From contig CAVPEB010000064.1 of assembly GCA_963702765.1 (NCBI GenBank), positions 1-41,810 of the forward strand: DNA of 41,810 nt, written 5' to 3'. Both the position numbers and the translations under genes were made by a program. Positions 17,276-25,045 of this stretch are shown one piece after another. The stretch comes from DATMNR01 sp963702765 (GTDB lineage: Bacteria > Chloroflexota > Ktedonobacteria > Ktedonobacterales > Ktedonobacteraceae). Each line of letters begins with the position of its first letter. Position 1 is the stretch's first letter. The notes beneath the pieces were generated by a model. The model did not search any database, was not told where the DNA came from, and saw only the letters and a program-made list of their open reading frames with translations.

Positions 17276-17851
17276 CTAATTGTCTGTTTTAAGTATAAAA
17301 GGGGTTATCGAAGATTGCTTCTCTTTGTTAACTTGAGCCTTCTGTTGGGCTAAAAAGTCCTCAACATCTGTAGATGAGCGGAGCCAAATCACTTGTTTAT
17401 GCTTTCCATTGTATGTATAGTTGATCAGCTTTTGCTTAAACATTCTCTTGTCCACAAATGGATAGAGTAGAACTTTCAATATAAGCAACAAGGTAAGTTT
17501 ATCTTTACTTCCCATTGGCATATCACGTCGAGTATGTCCATCAAAAGTGAGATGTCTGCTGACAATGCGCTTAAGACATATCAAAGGTGAAATACCTAAA
17601 AAAATTACGATATTGGCTGTTTCTAAGTGAAGTTCAGAAGTGTTTAGATAATCCCCATCTATAATCCACTGTTTCTCTAGCACAAGATTTTGTAAAATAT
17701 CTATTCTCGTATCACGAGACTTTCTCACCCAATCTGATCGCCAGAAAAGGCGATCTAGGTAAATTACATTTATGTGGAGAATCCGACCTAAATAACGAGC
17801 AAGTGTTGATTTGCCCGCCCCTGGAGACCCGATGATAACAATTTTATCCAT
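17276..17851 (-). CDS. P-loop kinase-like protein (FlaR/adenylate-kinase-like)
   Basis: The 191-residue protein starts MDKIVIIGSPGAGKSTLARY, a Walker A motif at the extreme N-terminus. YLDRLFWRSDW and the lid-like RHLTFDGHTRRDMP segment follow, as in DNA-topology-modulation FlaR-like proteins and small nucleoside kinases. ANIVIFLGIS is the Walker B strand. The true substrate of this family is uncertain. GGGAG lies 10 nt before the ATG. A paralogue begins the same way in the next gene upstream on this strand, so the pair arose by duplication. Confidence 0.75.
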   Translation of the reverse strand: MDKIVIIGSPGAGKSTLARYLGRILHINVIYLDRLFWRSDWVRKSRDTRIDILQNLVLEKQWIIDGDYLNTSELHLETANIVIFLGISPLICLKRIVSRHLTFDGHTRRDMPMGSKDKLTLLLILKVLLYPFVDKRMFKQKLINYTYNGKHKQVIWLRSSTDVEDFLAQQKAQVNKEKQSSITPFILKTDN

Positions 17852-17882
17852 AGAAACATTACTCCCTCAAAAATGTACCGTT

Positions 17883-18521
17883 TCATATACTTACAAAAGC
17901 GGATGTTTTTGAATTTTGTCGTTCTTCGTCGGCTTGGGGTTCCAGATGTGCTAAAAAATCTTTGACTTCTTTTGTTGAATGTAGCCAGATAATTTTTTTA
18001 GGTGTATTGTTTTGAGTTTTACAGTCTTTGAGCTTTTCGATCAGTTTTCTTCGACCCAGAACGGGAAAGAAAAGTACTTTCATTATACAGAGAAACGTCA
18101 GCTTATCAATGCAACCTTCAGGTAAATCACGTCGTTTAAGCTCCTGATACTGATATTTTTGTTTAAGAATTAAGTCTCTTAGACGCCTCAACGGACGATG
18201 TCGTTTTAATATCCTTAGAAGACAAATTGTTGGCTTAATATCCAGAAAAATGATCGTATCTGCTGCTGTCAGGCGCGGTCCTGATGAACCAATATAGTTT
18301 CCTTCAATAATCCATTGCTTTTCCTGTACAAGCATATCCAGAATTTCTAATCGGTTCTCCTTCGTTTCTCTCTTCCAATTATCTTTCGTTTCTCCTTTCC
18401 AATCTCTCTTCCAGAATAAGCGATCTAAATGAATTGCGTTTAAGTGAAGTTTGAATTCCAGATCTCGTGCAAGAGTTGTTTTACCAGCACCCGCCGGACC
18501 AATAATAACGATCTTCTTCAC
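17883..18521 (-). CDS. P-loop kinase-like protein, paralogue with internal repeat
   Basis: Read from the GTG at 18521 (GCGAG 8 nt upstream) the protein has 212 residues and starts VKKIVIIGPAGAGKTTLARD. It shares LDRLFW, the QEKQWIIEGNYI stretch and the C-terminal IIWLHSTKEVKDFLA with the neighbour at 17276. Residues 42-57 contain an 8-residue tandem repeat (GETKDNWK then RETKENRL), mirrored in a roughly 24-nt DNA repeat, so it is longer than its paralogue. The frame is open upstream to 18674 and overlaps the end of the TPR gene, but that region has no homology. Confidence 0.7.
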   Translation of the reverse strand: MKKIVIIGPAGAGKTTLARDLEFKLHLNAIHLDRLFWKRDWKGETKDNWKRETKENRLEILDMLVQEKQWIIEGNYIGSSGPRLTAADTIIFLDIKPTICLLRILKRHRPLRRLRDLILKQKYQYQELKRRDLPEGCIDKLTFLCIMKVLFFPVLGRRKLIEKLKDCKTQNNTPKKIIWLHSTKEVKDFLAHLEPQADEERQNSKTSAFVSI

Positions 18522-18603
18522 TAGCAATTCTCGCACTATGAGTACCAAAGCAATACAAAAATAACAGCCTAGACCGATTGACGAATAAGTCGCCTTTGAG
18601 AAG

Positions 18604-19590
18604 TCATAGATCTCCAGAAAAGATGTGTTTTGCCCTATTTTCCTTGAAGCGTTTTTCAAACTCATCTGCCTCATTTACTCTTCCAAGCTTTCTCAGTAGT
18701 GTCACATACTGATCAAGCGTAATAGCAACAAGTGGATGATCAAGCCCGAACGCACGTTCTCGGATAGATAGGGCTTTAAAGTATAGTGATTTGGCTTCTT
18801 CAAACCGCTCTAAAACAGCATAAAGCTGCGCAAGATCATAATAAGTTGTAGCTGTGTGCGGATGAATACGGCCTAGATTTTGTTCACGTAAGGCCTGAGC
18901 CTCTTGATAATAAGACTCGGCCGTCTTATAATCTCCCTGCAAAAAGTGATTTTTTGCCAGATTGCTGATGCTATACGCCATATAAGGATGATCTGAGCCA
19001 AGTGATTGTTCATGAATTTTGAGTGCCATAGCAATCAGTGATTTGGCTTCATTGTATCTCCCCTCTGCATGATAAATCTCGATCAGACTATTAGCAATGG
19101 TAGCTACATGCGGATGCTCCATACCAGAGGTGCTCTCACGAATTCTTAAAGCTCTAATATTCAATTCTTCAGCCTGATTAAGTTTATGTTGTCCATAATA
19201 GATCTTAGCTAGCATATTGAGTGTTGATGCAATCCTCGGATGATTAACCCCCAACTGCTGTTCTTGAATACTCAATGCTTGCTCACAAAACTCTTCGGCT
19301 TGTTGAAACTTCCCTTGCGATTGATATAATTTTGCCAAGCCGTAATAGCTCTCCGCCACAAGTGGATGGTCAAAGCCTAACGACAACTCTCGAATTTTTA
19401 GAGCCTCTAAATAGAATGGCTCTGCTTCTAAATGGGCTCCCTTGGCGCGGTACAAATTTGCCAAATTATGAAGTGTTTGAGCAACATCAGGATGCTCTTT
19501 CCCCAAGGTCTGTTGCCGAATTGCTAACGCTTTCTGTAAAAGAGGTTCTGCCTTCTTATAATTGGCTTGATCAAAATAAAGCGCCCCCAA
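18604..19590 (-). CDS. TPR (kinesin-light-chain-type) part of a broken STAND regulator
   Basis: About seven or eight 42-residue tetratricopeptide repeats fill this 328-codon frame, each with the signature ALxIRExxLGxxHPxVAxTLxNLAxLY. This is the sensor or partner-binding part of XRE-NB-ARC-TPR proteins. Homology continues past the apparent start: the next repeat begins in other frames between 19595 and 19765 (NEAASYLVMHAQYELAELLL), interrupted by apparent one-base losses near 19645 and 19653. I therefore treat it as the 3' part of the gene at 21232-18604 and not as an independent gene. Confidence 0.7.
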   Translation of the reverse strand: MGALYFDQANYKKAEPLLQKALAIRQQTLGKEHPDVAQTLHNLANLYRAKGAHLEAEPFYLEALKIRELSLGFDHPLVAESYYGLAKLYQSQGKFQQAEEFCEQALSIQEQQLGVNHPRIASTLNMLAKIYYGQHKLNQAEELNIRALRIRESTSGMEHPHVATIANSLIEIYHAEGRYNEAKSLIAMALKIHEQSLGSDHPYMAYSISNLAKNHFLQGDYKTAESYYQEAQALREQNLGRIHPHTATTYYDLAQLYAVLERFEEAKSLYFKALSIRERAFGLDHPLVAITLDQYVTLLRKLGRVNEADEFEKRFKENRAKHIFSGDL

Positions 19591-19760
19591 GTCGTTCAGC
19601 GTGCGAGCGAAATCAGGATGGTCAGCATCAAAGATTTGTTGACGAATGCCAAGGCTTTAGTAACAGTAATTCAGCCAGTTCATATTGAGCATGCATTACC
19701 AGATAGGATGCGGCTTCGTTAAAGAGCCGAGCCACTTCGGGAAAAGCAAGCTCATATTCT

Positions 19761-20948
19761 TCAATATAAGTTGGCGAAAATCAACACATGTGGTAGATAG
19801 CGCTCGCATTGCTCCCAGGTATTCAACTCGACATCAGGAAATATCCTGTTTACTGCTCGTATCGCACGCTCAGCCCATACACGTTGTGTCGCTTTATCCA
19901 TGCCATCTTTGAGGACAGCCTGTACAAGGCGATGGATTTTTAATAACTTCACTTCGGAATCGCGCCGAATTAGCGAGTAACGCAGCAACAACTCAATAAT
20001 GGAATCCACTTGTAACAGATCGTTCTCCAGAGGTTCAAGCGCAGGTCCAAGTTCTGGCGCTCCTTTTATAATGATTTCTTCAGGGATGGTTTCTGGATCA
20101 AGAAAAGCGAGTAAGTATAATAGATCGGCAGCAGGCATGCTTTCATGTTCCACTTTTTGAAAAGAGATTGACCAGGTAATAGCGACCGAATCCGGGTGAT
20201 CAGCTGGAAATCTCCCACGGCGACGTAAGAGTTCCTTGCGACTGGAGCCATAGAGATTCAGATAATGAGCCAGGCTACAGTGAGTTTCTTCAATATATGC
20301 GCCGACCTGGTCAAGAGCAAGCGGTAATCCATCCAGTGCAGTAACGATCTCAACCGCCGTTTCCTGGTTCGCTCGTGTCGATTGGTCAAGTTCTGCATCA
20401 GCAGAAAGTATTTTGGTGCGTCGTAAGAGAAACTTTACACCTTCATCCGGTCCCATCTTTTCAACTTCAATACTTTGAGCAAGCGTTCCTAATGCCTGTA
20501 GCCGTGTAGTAAGCAGGACGTCACCTGAACTGTATACTGGCAAATAGTTGGCCAGCATTTCCAAATTATCAACATTATCAAGAATAAGCAGCCAGGAAGT
20601 ATGGGCCGAAAGCCAGCGCTTGACAGCGCGTACTACAAACTCCTGGTCCTGTTCATACTGTTCAGGTAAATTTAGTAAAGTTGCAAGCTTCACAAAATCG
20701 GCAGTGAACGCTTCACGAGATGAAGTATTGACCCATAAGATAGCCTTGTATTGATCACGGTAGCGGTATGCATATTCAATTGCGATCTGTGTTTTACCAA
20801 TTCCTCCCAGACCACTGATTGCCTGTGCCTGAGTCAATGCAGCCGTTTTGCTGTTTTGAAGGACGGCATTAAGATGGTTTAGAATGTCTTCACGACCTGT
20901 AAAAAATGGATTGCGGCGGTATGGCACGTTCCAGATTGTTGGAGACAA
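19761..20948 (-). CDS. NB-ARC ATPase part of a broken STAND regulator
   Basis: The 395-codon frame has all the main NB-ARC landmarks. Walker A is GLGGIGKTQIA near residue 45, the kinase-2 strand is WLLILDNVD, RNBS-B is VLLTTR, and the GLPLAL motif is followed by a winged-helix part ending at HRLVQAVLKDGM. It joins the HTH part if one A is added near 20957 (reading SDQAPSLSPTIWNV). It joins the TPR part if the shift near 19765 is undone (reading ANLIEEYELAFPE). The product would be a nucleotide-switch regulator or defence-like signalling protein. Confidence 0.75.
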   Translation of the reverse strand: MSPTIWNVPYRRNPFFTGREDILNHLNAVLQNSKTAALTQAQAISGLGGIGKTQIAIEYAYRYRDQYKAILWVNTSSREAFTADFVKLATLLNLPEQYEQDQEFVVRAVKRWLSAHTSWLLILDNVDNLEMLANYLPVYSSGDVLLTTRLQALGTLAQSIEVEKMGPDEGVKFLLRRTKILSADAELDQSTRANQETAVEIVTALDGLPLALDQVGAYIEETHCSLAHYLNLYGSSRKELLRRRGRFPADHPDSVAITWSISFQKVEHESMPAADLLYLLAFLDPETIPEEIIIKGAPELGPALEPLENDLLQVDSIIELLLRYSLIRRDSEVKLLKIHRLVQAVLKDGMDKATQRVWAERAIRAVNRIFPDVELNTWEQCERYLPHVLIFANLY

Positions 20949-21232
20949 GGAAGGCGCTGATCGGAAGGAGGAGCAGAAGTATCAACTTCCTCGGCTTTGG
21001 AGGGAATCAAACCCAGTTCATCTATACTTTTGCTAAAAAGTTCCCCCAACTTTTGACGATAATATGGGCCAGGAACAGTTATGCCTTTCTCCCAACGACT
21101 GACATTAACCTGGGTTGTGCCAATCCGTTCAGCAACTTCGCTCTGGGTCCAGGCTCTCAGCTCTCGTTCTTGCTTTAGGCGAGAAAGCGGTTCAGAAAAC
21201 TTTTTATCTTCAGACGCGTCACCTGTATTCAT
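20879..21232 (-). CDS. XRE-family HTH part of a broken STAND regulator
   Basis: The start at 21232 has GCAGGA 8 nt upstream. Residues 15-70 are a Cro/C1-type HTH (WTQSEVAERIGTTQVNVSRW then EKGITVPGPYYRQKLGELF). After residue 85 the frame departs from the family and ends soon, while the NB-ARC domain continues in another frame from about 20957. With four apparent one-base changes undone, the whole gene (18604-21232) would encode about 875 residues. Three TGATAT repeats lie upstream. Confidence 0.65.
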   Translation of the reverse strand: MNTGDASEDKKFSEPLSRLKQERELRAWTQSEVAERIGTTQVNVSRWEKGITVPGPYYRQKLGELFSKSIDELGLIPSKAEEVDTSAPPSDQRLPCLQQSGTCHTAAIHFLQVVKTF

Positions 21233-21305
21233 TTCATCATTCCTGCAGGATCCGAACTTTTCCTCAGATGATATGCTGTAAAAGTCAAAACCAACCGAAT
21301 ATATT

Positions 21306-21333
21306 TGATATACGTCTGATATGCACATGATAT
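21306..21333. promoter_or_regulatory. three TGATAT direct repeats with 11-bp period
   Basis: TGATAT starts at 21306, 21317 and 21328, exactly 11 bp apart, which places each copy on the same face of the helix. They are about 75-100 bp upstream of the XRE-type gene start and could be its operator. The rest of the 353-bp gap (21233-21585) is AT-rich and holds no gene I can support. Confidence 0.4.
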
Positions 21334-21585
21334 CACCTGAAAAAGTTGTTTGCCGTCAATGTAAATATGAAAGAAAGATTGTTAGCAATTCCTTACTAAA
21401 CGGATTGAGAAACGTCTGTAACAATGTATATGCTTTGATATTACAAATGCGTCCAATGTATTTTGACGTTGTAGCCAAGGAAATATGAATTGAGCCCAGG
21501 TATTTGTGGTCAAGTATTTAGGAAAAGTAAGAATTCTTGTGGAACGTTAGCATATTTGTAACTCAGTTGAGAGGAATACACTTAC

Positions 21586-21951
21586 ATGGAAGACAAACAT
21601 GCTACCATCAAAGACGAAGTCATTCCTGATCTCCTGGTATCACCACATATTGTAGATGAACTGTTCTATGTAGTCATGGGTGAGTTGCAGATTGATTCTA
21701 CTCAACAGGAACAGATTGTAGAACATCTCAGTGCATGTGAGTATTGTAGGAAAGCCCTGTTAGTTTTGCTTTCTGCAGATCGGAGAACGAGATGTCGAAC
21801 AACAATACGGAAAGTCAAGCACACAACTTGCTCACACAATTTGCAACTATCAATCACGAAATTGCTGCCCATGATTATGAACAAATGGGGGCATATGCTG
21901 AAGCGATTAAGGCCGAAGGGAGAAAAAAAGCCGATAAGCGCTTTCCCGTAA
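21586..21951 (+). CDS. zinc-finger (anti-sigma-like) protein, first half
   Basis: The first 66 codons encode a helical protein with an HLSACEYC motif (HX3CX2C), the zinc-binding signature of ZAS-type anti-sigma factors. After the codon near 21780 the frame becomes unlike protein, while a neighbouring frame continues as RENEMSNNNTES and onward into the gene at 21792. Adding one G to the GG near 21783 would fuse them into a protein of about 151 residues with two HX3CX2C motifs. It is convergent with the sigma factor gene at 22764. Confidence 0.5.
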   Translation: MEDKHATIKDEVIPDLLVSPHIVDELFYVVMGELQIDSTQQEQIVEHLSACEYCRKALLVLLSADRRTRCRTTIRKVKHTTCSHNLQLSITKLLPMIMNKWGHMLKRLRPKGEKKPISAFP

Positions 21952-22040
21952 TCGCAGAGCATATCAGAAAATGCGCGAGTTGCAGATCCTGGTTGAATGA
22001 GACACTGGCTTTTCTCAATGAGCCAGAAGAGAACGATTGA
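21792..22040 (+). CDS. zinc-finger (anti-sigma-like) protein, second half or separate gene
   Basis: The 82-codon frame ends with HIRKCASCRSWLNETLAFL, again an HX3CX2C zinc motif followed by a helix. GGAG precedes the ATG by 6 nt, so independent translation is possible. However, the overlap of 160 nt with the previous frame is unlikely for two real genes. I favour one frameshifted gene with tandem zinc motifs. Its partner is presumably the convergent sigma factor; that is inference from position and family. Confidence 0.5.
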   Translation: MSNNNTESQAHNLLTQFATINHEIAAHDYEQMGAYAEAIKAEGRKKADKRFPVIAEHIRKCASCRSWLNETLAFLNEPEEND

Positions 22041-22068
22041 CTTTCTCATGTGAACATAAAACACGTGA

Positions 22069-22123
22069 AGACGAGTATCATCCAGAGACAGGCTATAAAG
22101 CTGTCTCTGGATGATACTCGTCT
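22069..22123. terminator. 23-bp perfect hairpin shared by convergent genes
   Basis: Arms at 22069-22091 and 22101-22123 are exactly complementary around a 9-nt loop, with CTTTAG after it on the plus strand. It lies between the zinc-finger gene (ends 22040) and the sigma factor gene (ends 22135 on the minus strand), so it can terminate both. The stem is far longer than usual. Confidence 0.7.
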
Positions 22124-22134
22124 CTTTAGATCAG

Positions 22135-22764
22135 TTAAAGCGCTTTATCGATATGCCCTAACTTTTCACGAACATAACGCTGAGCAGAGCGCACGATATA
22201 GCCGACAACAGGAGCGGAACATCCAACAGCCCGCGCTGTTTCCTCGAGTGAACGGCTTTCAAATAAAACCATACGTAATATTGTTCTATTACGTTCCTCA
22301 TTGGAGTGGAGAGAGACGTACTCCAGGAGTGCCGCAAATGCTTCGCGTAATTCATCACGTATAATACATTCATCTTCGAGCGATGATGGCACATTCGCAA
22401 CAGGAATATCACCGTCTAGCTCAACATCATCTTGAGAACCACCGAGAGGCATCATAAACTGCCCAGCACGGTTAGATTTGCGATAGTCATCAATAACACA
22501 GCTATGCACAATATTATGAATCCAGGTTTTGAGGGAGCATTGAAACTTAAACGTTGGCAGGTATTTATGTACCCGCATCATCGCCTCTTGAACAATGTCC
22601 TCCCTGCGATTTGGAGAAATGTTATGAGCTTTTTGCTGAACAAGTCTCTCCACTAGCACGTAACATTCATACCACTGTCCCGAACTATGATCTCTTAACA
22701 TCTCTTCGACTACTATTTTGTCGTCAGGGGTCGACCGTTGAGGGTATAATTTTTCCTTGGTCAT
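22135..22764 (-). CDS. sigma-70 family (ECF-type) RNA polymerase sigma factor
   Basis: Starting at 22764, where AGGAG is 10 nt upstream, the protein has 209 residues. Region 2 is seen in RREDIVQEAMMRVHKYLPTF and WIHNIVHSCVIDDYRK. Region 4 is LEETARAVGCSAPVVGYIVR followed by SAQRYVREKL. An acidic linker (SQDDVELDGDIP) separates them, and there is no region 1 or 3, as in ECF sigma factors. It probably directs a stress or envelope regulon, held in check by the convergent zinc-finger protein. Its target promoters cannot be read here. Confidence 0.85.
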   Translation of the reverse strand: MTKEKLYPQRSTPDDKIVVEEMLRDHSSGQWYECYVLVERLVQQKAHNISPNRREDIVQEAMMRVHKYLPTFKFQCSLKTWIHNIVHSCVIDDYRKSNRAGQFMMPLGGSQDDVELDGDIPVANVPSSLEDECIIRDELREAFAALLEYVSLHSNEERNRTILRMVLFESRSLEETARAVGCSAPVVGYIVRSAQRYVREKLGHIDKAL

Positions 22765-23033
22765 TCGTTGTATACTCCTGGTTGTGGCTGGCTTCATTGA
22801 CAGTACAATCGTATAGTGAATGTCAGAAGAGCTTCCTTTGTGGGTATACTCTCTGAAATTTCGAGAATAGAGATGGTGGTTCTACAACGAACAGATGTTA
22901 GACGCAATTGACGTGGCACCTACAATGTTCTCCATATGTTTATAGACGAAATATATTGCTAATATTAAAAGTGCTACCATATACGATTTTAGATTTTGTT
23001 CATGCTCTAAGACTGAAGTGCCAAACACGTCAC

Positions 23034-23152
23034 TATTCAGGTACTTTTTCTTTTGCGCCGCCTCCGGCGGCAGGGAAGGAGGTTTGGCGGGACTCGCTTT
23101 TGCATGCCCCAAATGCGCGGCCCCGCACCCCGCTAAAGGGCCTTGCTGAATA
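23034..23152. repeat. GC-rich MITE-like palindromic island
   Basis: A 119-bp GC-rich block lies within the AT-rich gap between sigma factor and TMEM175 genes (22765-23256). It is flanked by TATTCAG and its complement CTGAATA and begins with the strong hairpin GCCGCC-TCC-GGCGGC (23057-23071). No gene is inside. Its size and opening hairpin resemble the island at 39890, suggesting a dispersed non-autonomous repeat. Confidence 0.45.
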
Positions 23153-23256
23153 ATTACAATTGCAGAGAATCAGGTAAGAGGTTAAAATTGTAGTGTCTTC
23201 ACATACGTGAAAAAGCAACATACTGGAATGAGTATGAGAATAGGGAAGAGATTACA

Positions 23257-24681
23257 ATGACGTTTGTTGAAGAACCGGGTCAGGCTACGACATCAGGAAG
23301 GCAGAATGATAAAGGGAAAGCACCTGCATTTCAAGCTGAAGTGTCGCCTCAGGTAGTACCAAACGAGGGGGAGAATGAAAATGAGCGTCTACTCCTCTTC
23401 AGTGATGGGATTATCGCCTTTACGATTACCCTGGCGACGATTTCAATACGTTTGCCGGTTGGTAGAGATTACACAACTCCTTCAGCATTCTTCGCAGATC
23501 TTGGTCCGTATCTCATAACGTATTTGATCGGTTTCGTCATCGTTGGAAGTTATTGGTTCGAGCATTGGCGCTTTTTCAGATATATCAAACATAGCTCAAC
23601 AGCACTCGTTGTCCGAAATCTTCTTTTCCTGGCATCTCTCGTATTTCTGCCTTTCCTTTCACATTATTATGGAGGCAATTTCTACCTGAGTGGGGATCGA
23701 GATAAGGTGTATCTTGTCGTCACAACTCTGCTCTTTTACACGTTTCTCCTGGTATCGGGTATCCTCTTGCTGATTGTCTGGATGTATGCAAGCCGCAAGC
23801 ATCGACTCATCTATGAAGATGTCAGTGCAGCTATCGTAAGGAATACAACCCTGCGACTCCTACGCAATCCATTAGCAATCATTATCTATCTCGTAGCATT
23901 TGTCGTATTAGGTGATAGCATCACCGGTAGTGTATTGCCTGTGATTGTGTTTCTGGTGATCTGGGAAGGAATGCGGCGTTTCCTCAACAGAAACACTACC
24001 ACTACGAAACCAACTGACACACGACGCGTAGTGATCTTCAGTGACTGCGTGATGGCAATCGCGATTACCCTGGTTGCTGCTCAACTAGAATTGCCAGAAC
24101 TAAAATTTGGCAGCGGCGTAGATCATGCTGTCACCGAATCCGCGGTCGAACACCTCACTTTGATATTGCTCATTTACCTTGTCGCATTCTTGAATATTGG
24201 CATTCACTGGATGTCCCACTATCACATGTTCCGCAGTATCAAGCGCTCGAATACGTGGCTGGTCGTGATTAATTTTGCTTTCTTGCTCTGTATCACACTC
24301 TTGTTCCTCCCCACAACCGCGAGTATTGAGTATCCAGGCTTATTTACATCACGCTTCTACTACATTGCTCAGACAATAACAGCGTTCCTGTTAGTTCTGA
24401 TGTGGATATATGCTGTACAGAAGAAGCGCATGTTAGACGAAGAGGCCGATCCAGCTCGAATAAGACGAACGACGGCCAGGCTGGTACGCAATCTGCTGAT
24501 TTTTGCAGGGTTAGCTCTATTAACTCTTGTTTTTTCAATGCAGATAGATATTCTTGCTTACTTTTGGATTTACCTGCTGGTGGAATTTGTCGCATTCGCT
24601 ATACGCCGCACGCAACGTTTCTTCCAGCATCGGAAGCTTCCAAAGCCTGAAAAGAGTAGTGTAGCCCCTTTGAAAAAGTGA
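23257..24681 (+). CDS. TMEM175-family potassium channel with two repeats
   Basis: The 474-residue protein has about twelve membrane helices arranged as two TMEM175 (DUF1211) repeats. Each starts with the family signature: RLLLFSDGIIAFTITL near residue 45 and RRVVIFSDCVMAIAITL near residue 261, where the FSD motif lines the pore helix TM1. Most bacterial homologues have one repeat of about 200 residues and work as tetramers. This one is fused like the animal protein and should work as a dimer. Conduction of potassium is inferred from the family. The ATG at 23257 follows AGGGAAGAGA. Confidence 0.85.
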   Translation: MTFVEEPGQATTSGRQNDKGKAPAFQAEVSPQVVPNEGENENERLLLFSDGIIAFTITLATISIRLPVGRDYTTPSAFFADLGPYLITYLIGFVIVGSYWFEHWRFFRYIKHSSTALVVRNLLFLASLVFLPFLSHYYGGNFYLSGDRDKVYLVVTTLLFYTFLLVSGILLLIVWMYASRKHRLIYEDVSAAIVRNTTLRLLRNPLAIIIYLVAFVVLGDSITGSVLPVIVFLVIWEGMRRFLNRNTTTTKPTDTRRVVIFSDCVMAIAITLVAAQLELPELKFGSGVDHAVTESAVEHLTLILLIYLVAFLNIGIHWMSHYHMFRSIKRSNTWLVVINFAFLLCITLLFLPTTASIEYPGLFTSRFYYIAQTITAFLLVLMWIYAVQKKRMLDEEADPARIRRTTARLVRNLLIFAGLALLTLVFSMQIDILAYFWIYLLVEFVAFAIRRTQRFFQHRKLPKPEKSSVAPLKK

Positions 24682-25045
24682 TACCATTTCCCGATGTTAA
24701 TGAGAGTTTTTCACAAAATCGAAGAATCGCGTTACGAGATATCTAGATTTGTGATACTCATATTCTCTATCTTCTCAGGCGCGGTTTGACTTCCACATGT
24801 TTCTGCACGACAGAACGACAGAAGTAGACAACAGGAAATGGTATGAGTTTCCAGGGTACAATCCAAAAGTGATTGTTTTGTGACAATCAGACCATAAAAG
24901 TGATGGAAATGGGATTTCAAAGTTCTATATCTAGAGCGTAGTACATGACGGAGTTTTGCGTATGATTTGACGCATCAGAGACTGCAACACCCGATCACTC
25001 CTGTTGCATATCTTGCGCGTAAGCTTTCTGGAAGGAGGGTGTGTC
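24682..25045. other. 364-bp intergenic region
   Basis: No gene was found. An inverted repeat, TGCGT-N8-ACGCA, lies at 24957-24974 about 70 bp before the Vgb-like gene and may be an operator. The rest is AT-rich and unremarkable. Confidence 0.35.

Noticed and set aside
18522..18674. N-terminal extension of the second P-loop protein with a membrane-like segment
   Set aside because: Walker A proteins of this kind start at the P-loop, the region overlaps the TPR gene end, and the GTG at 18521 has the better site.
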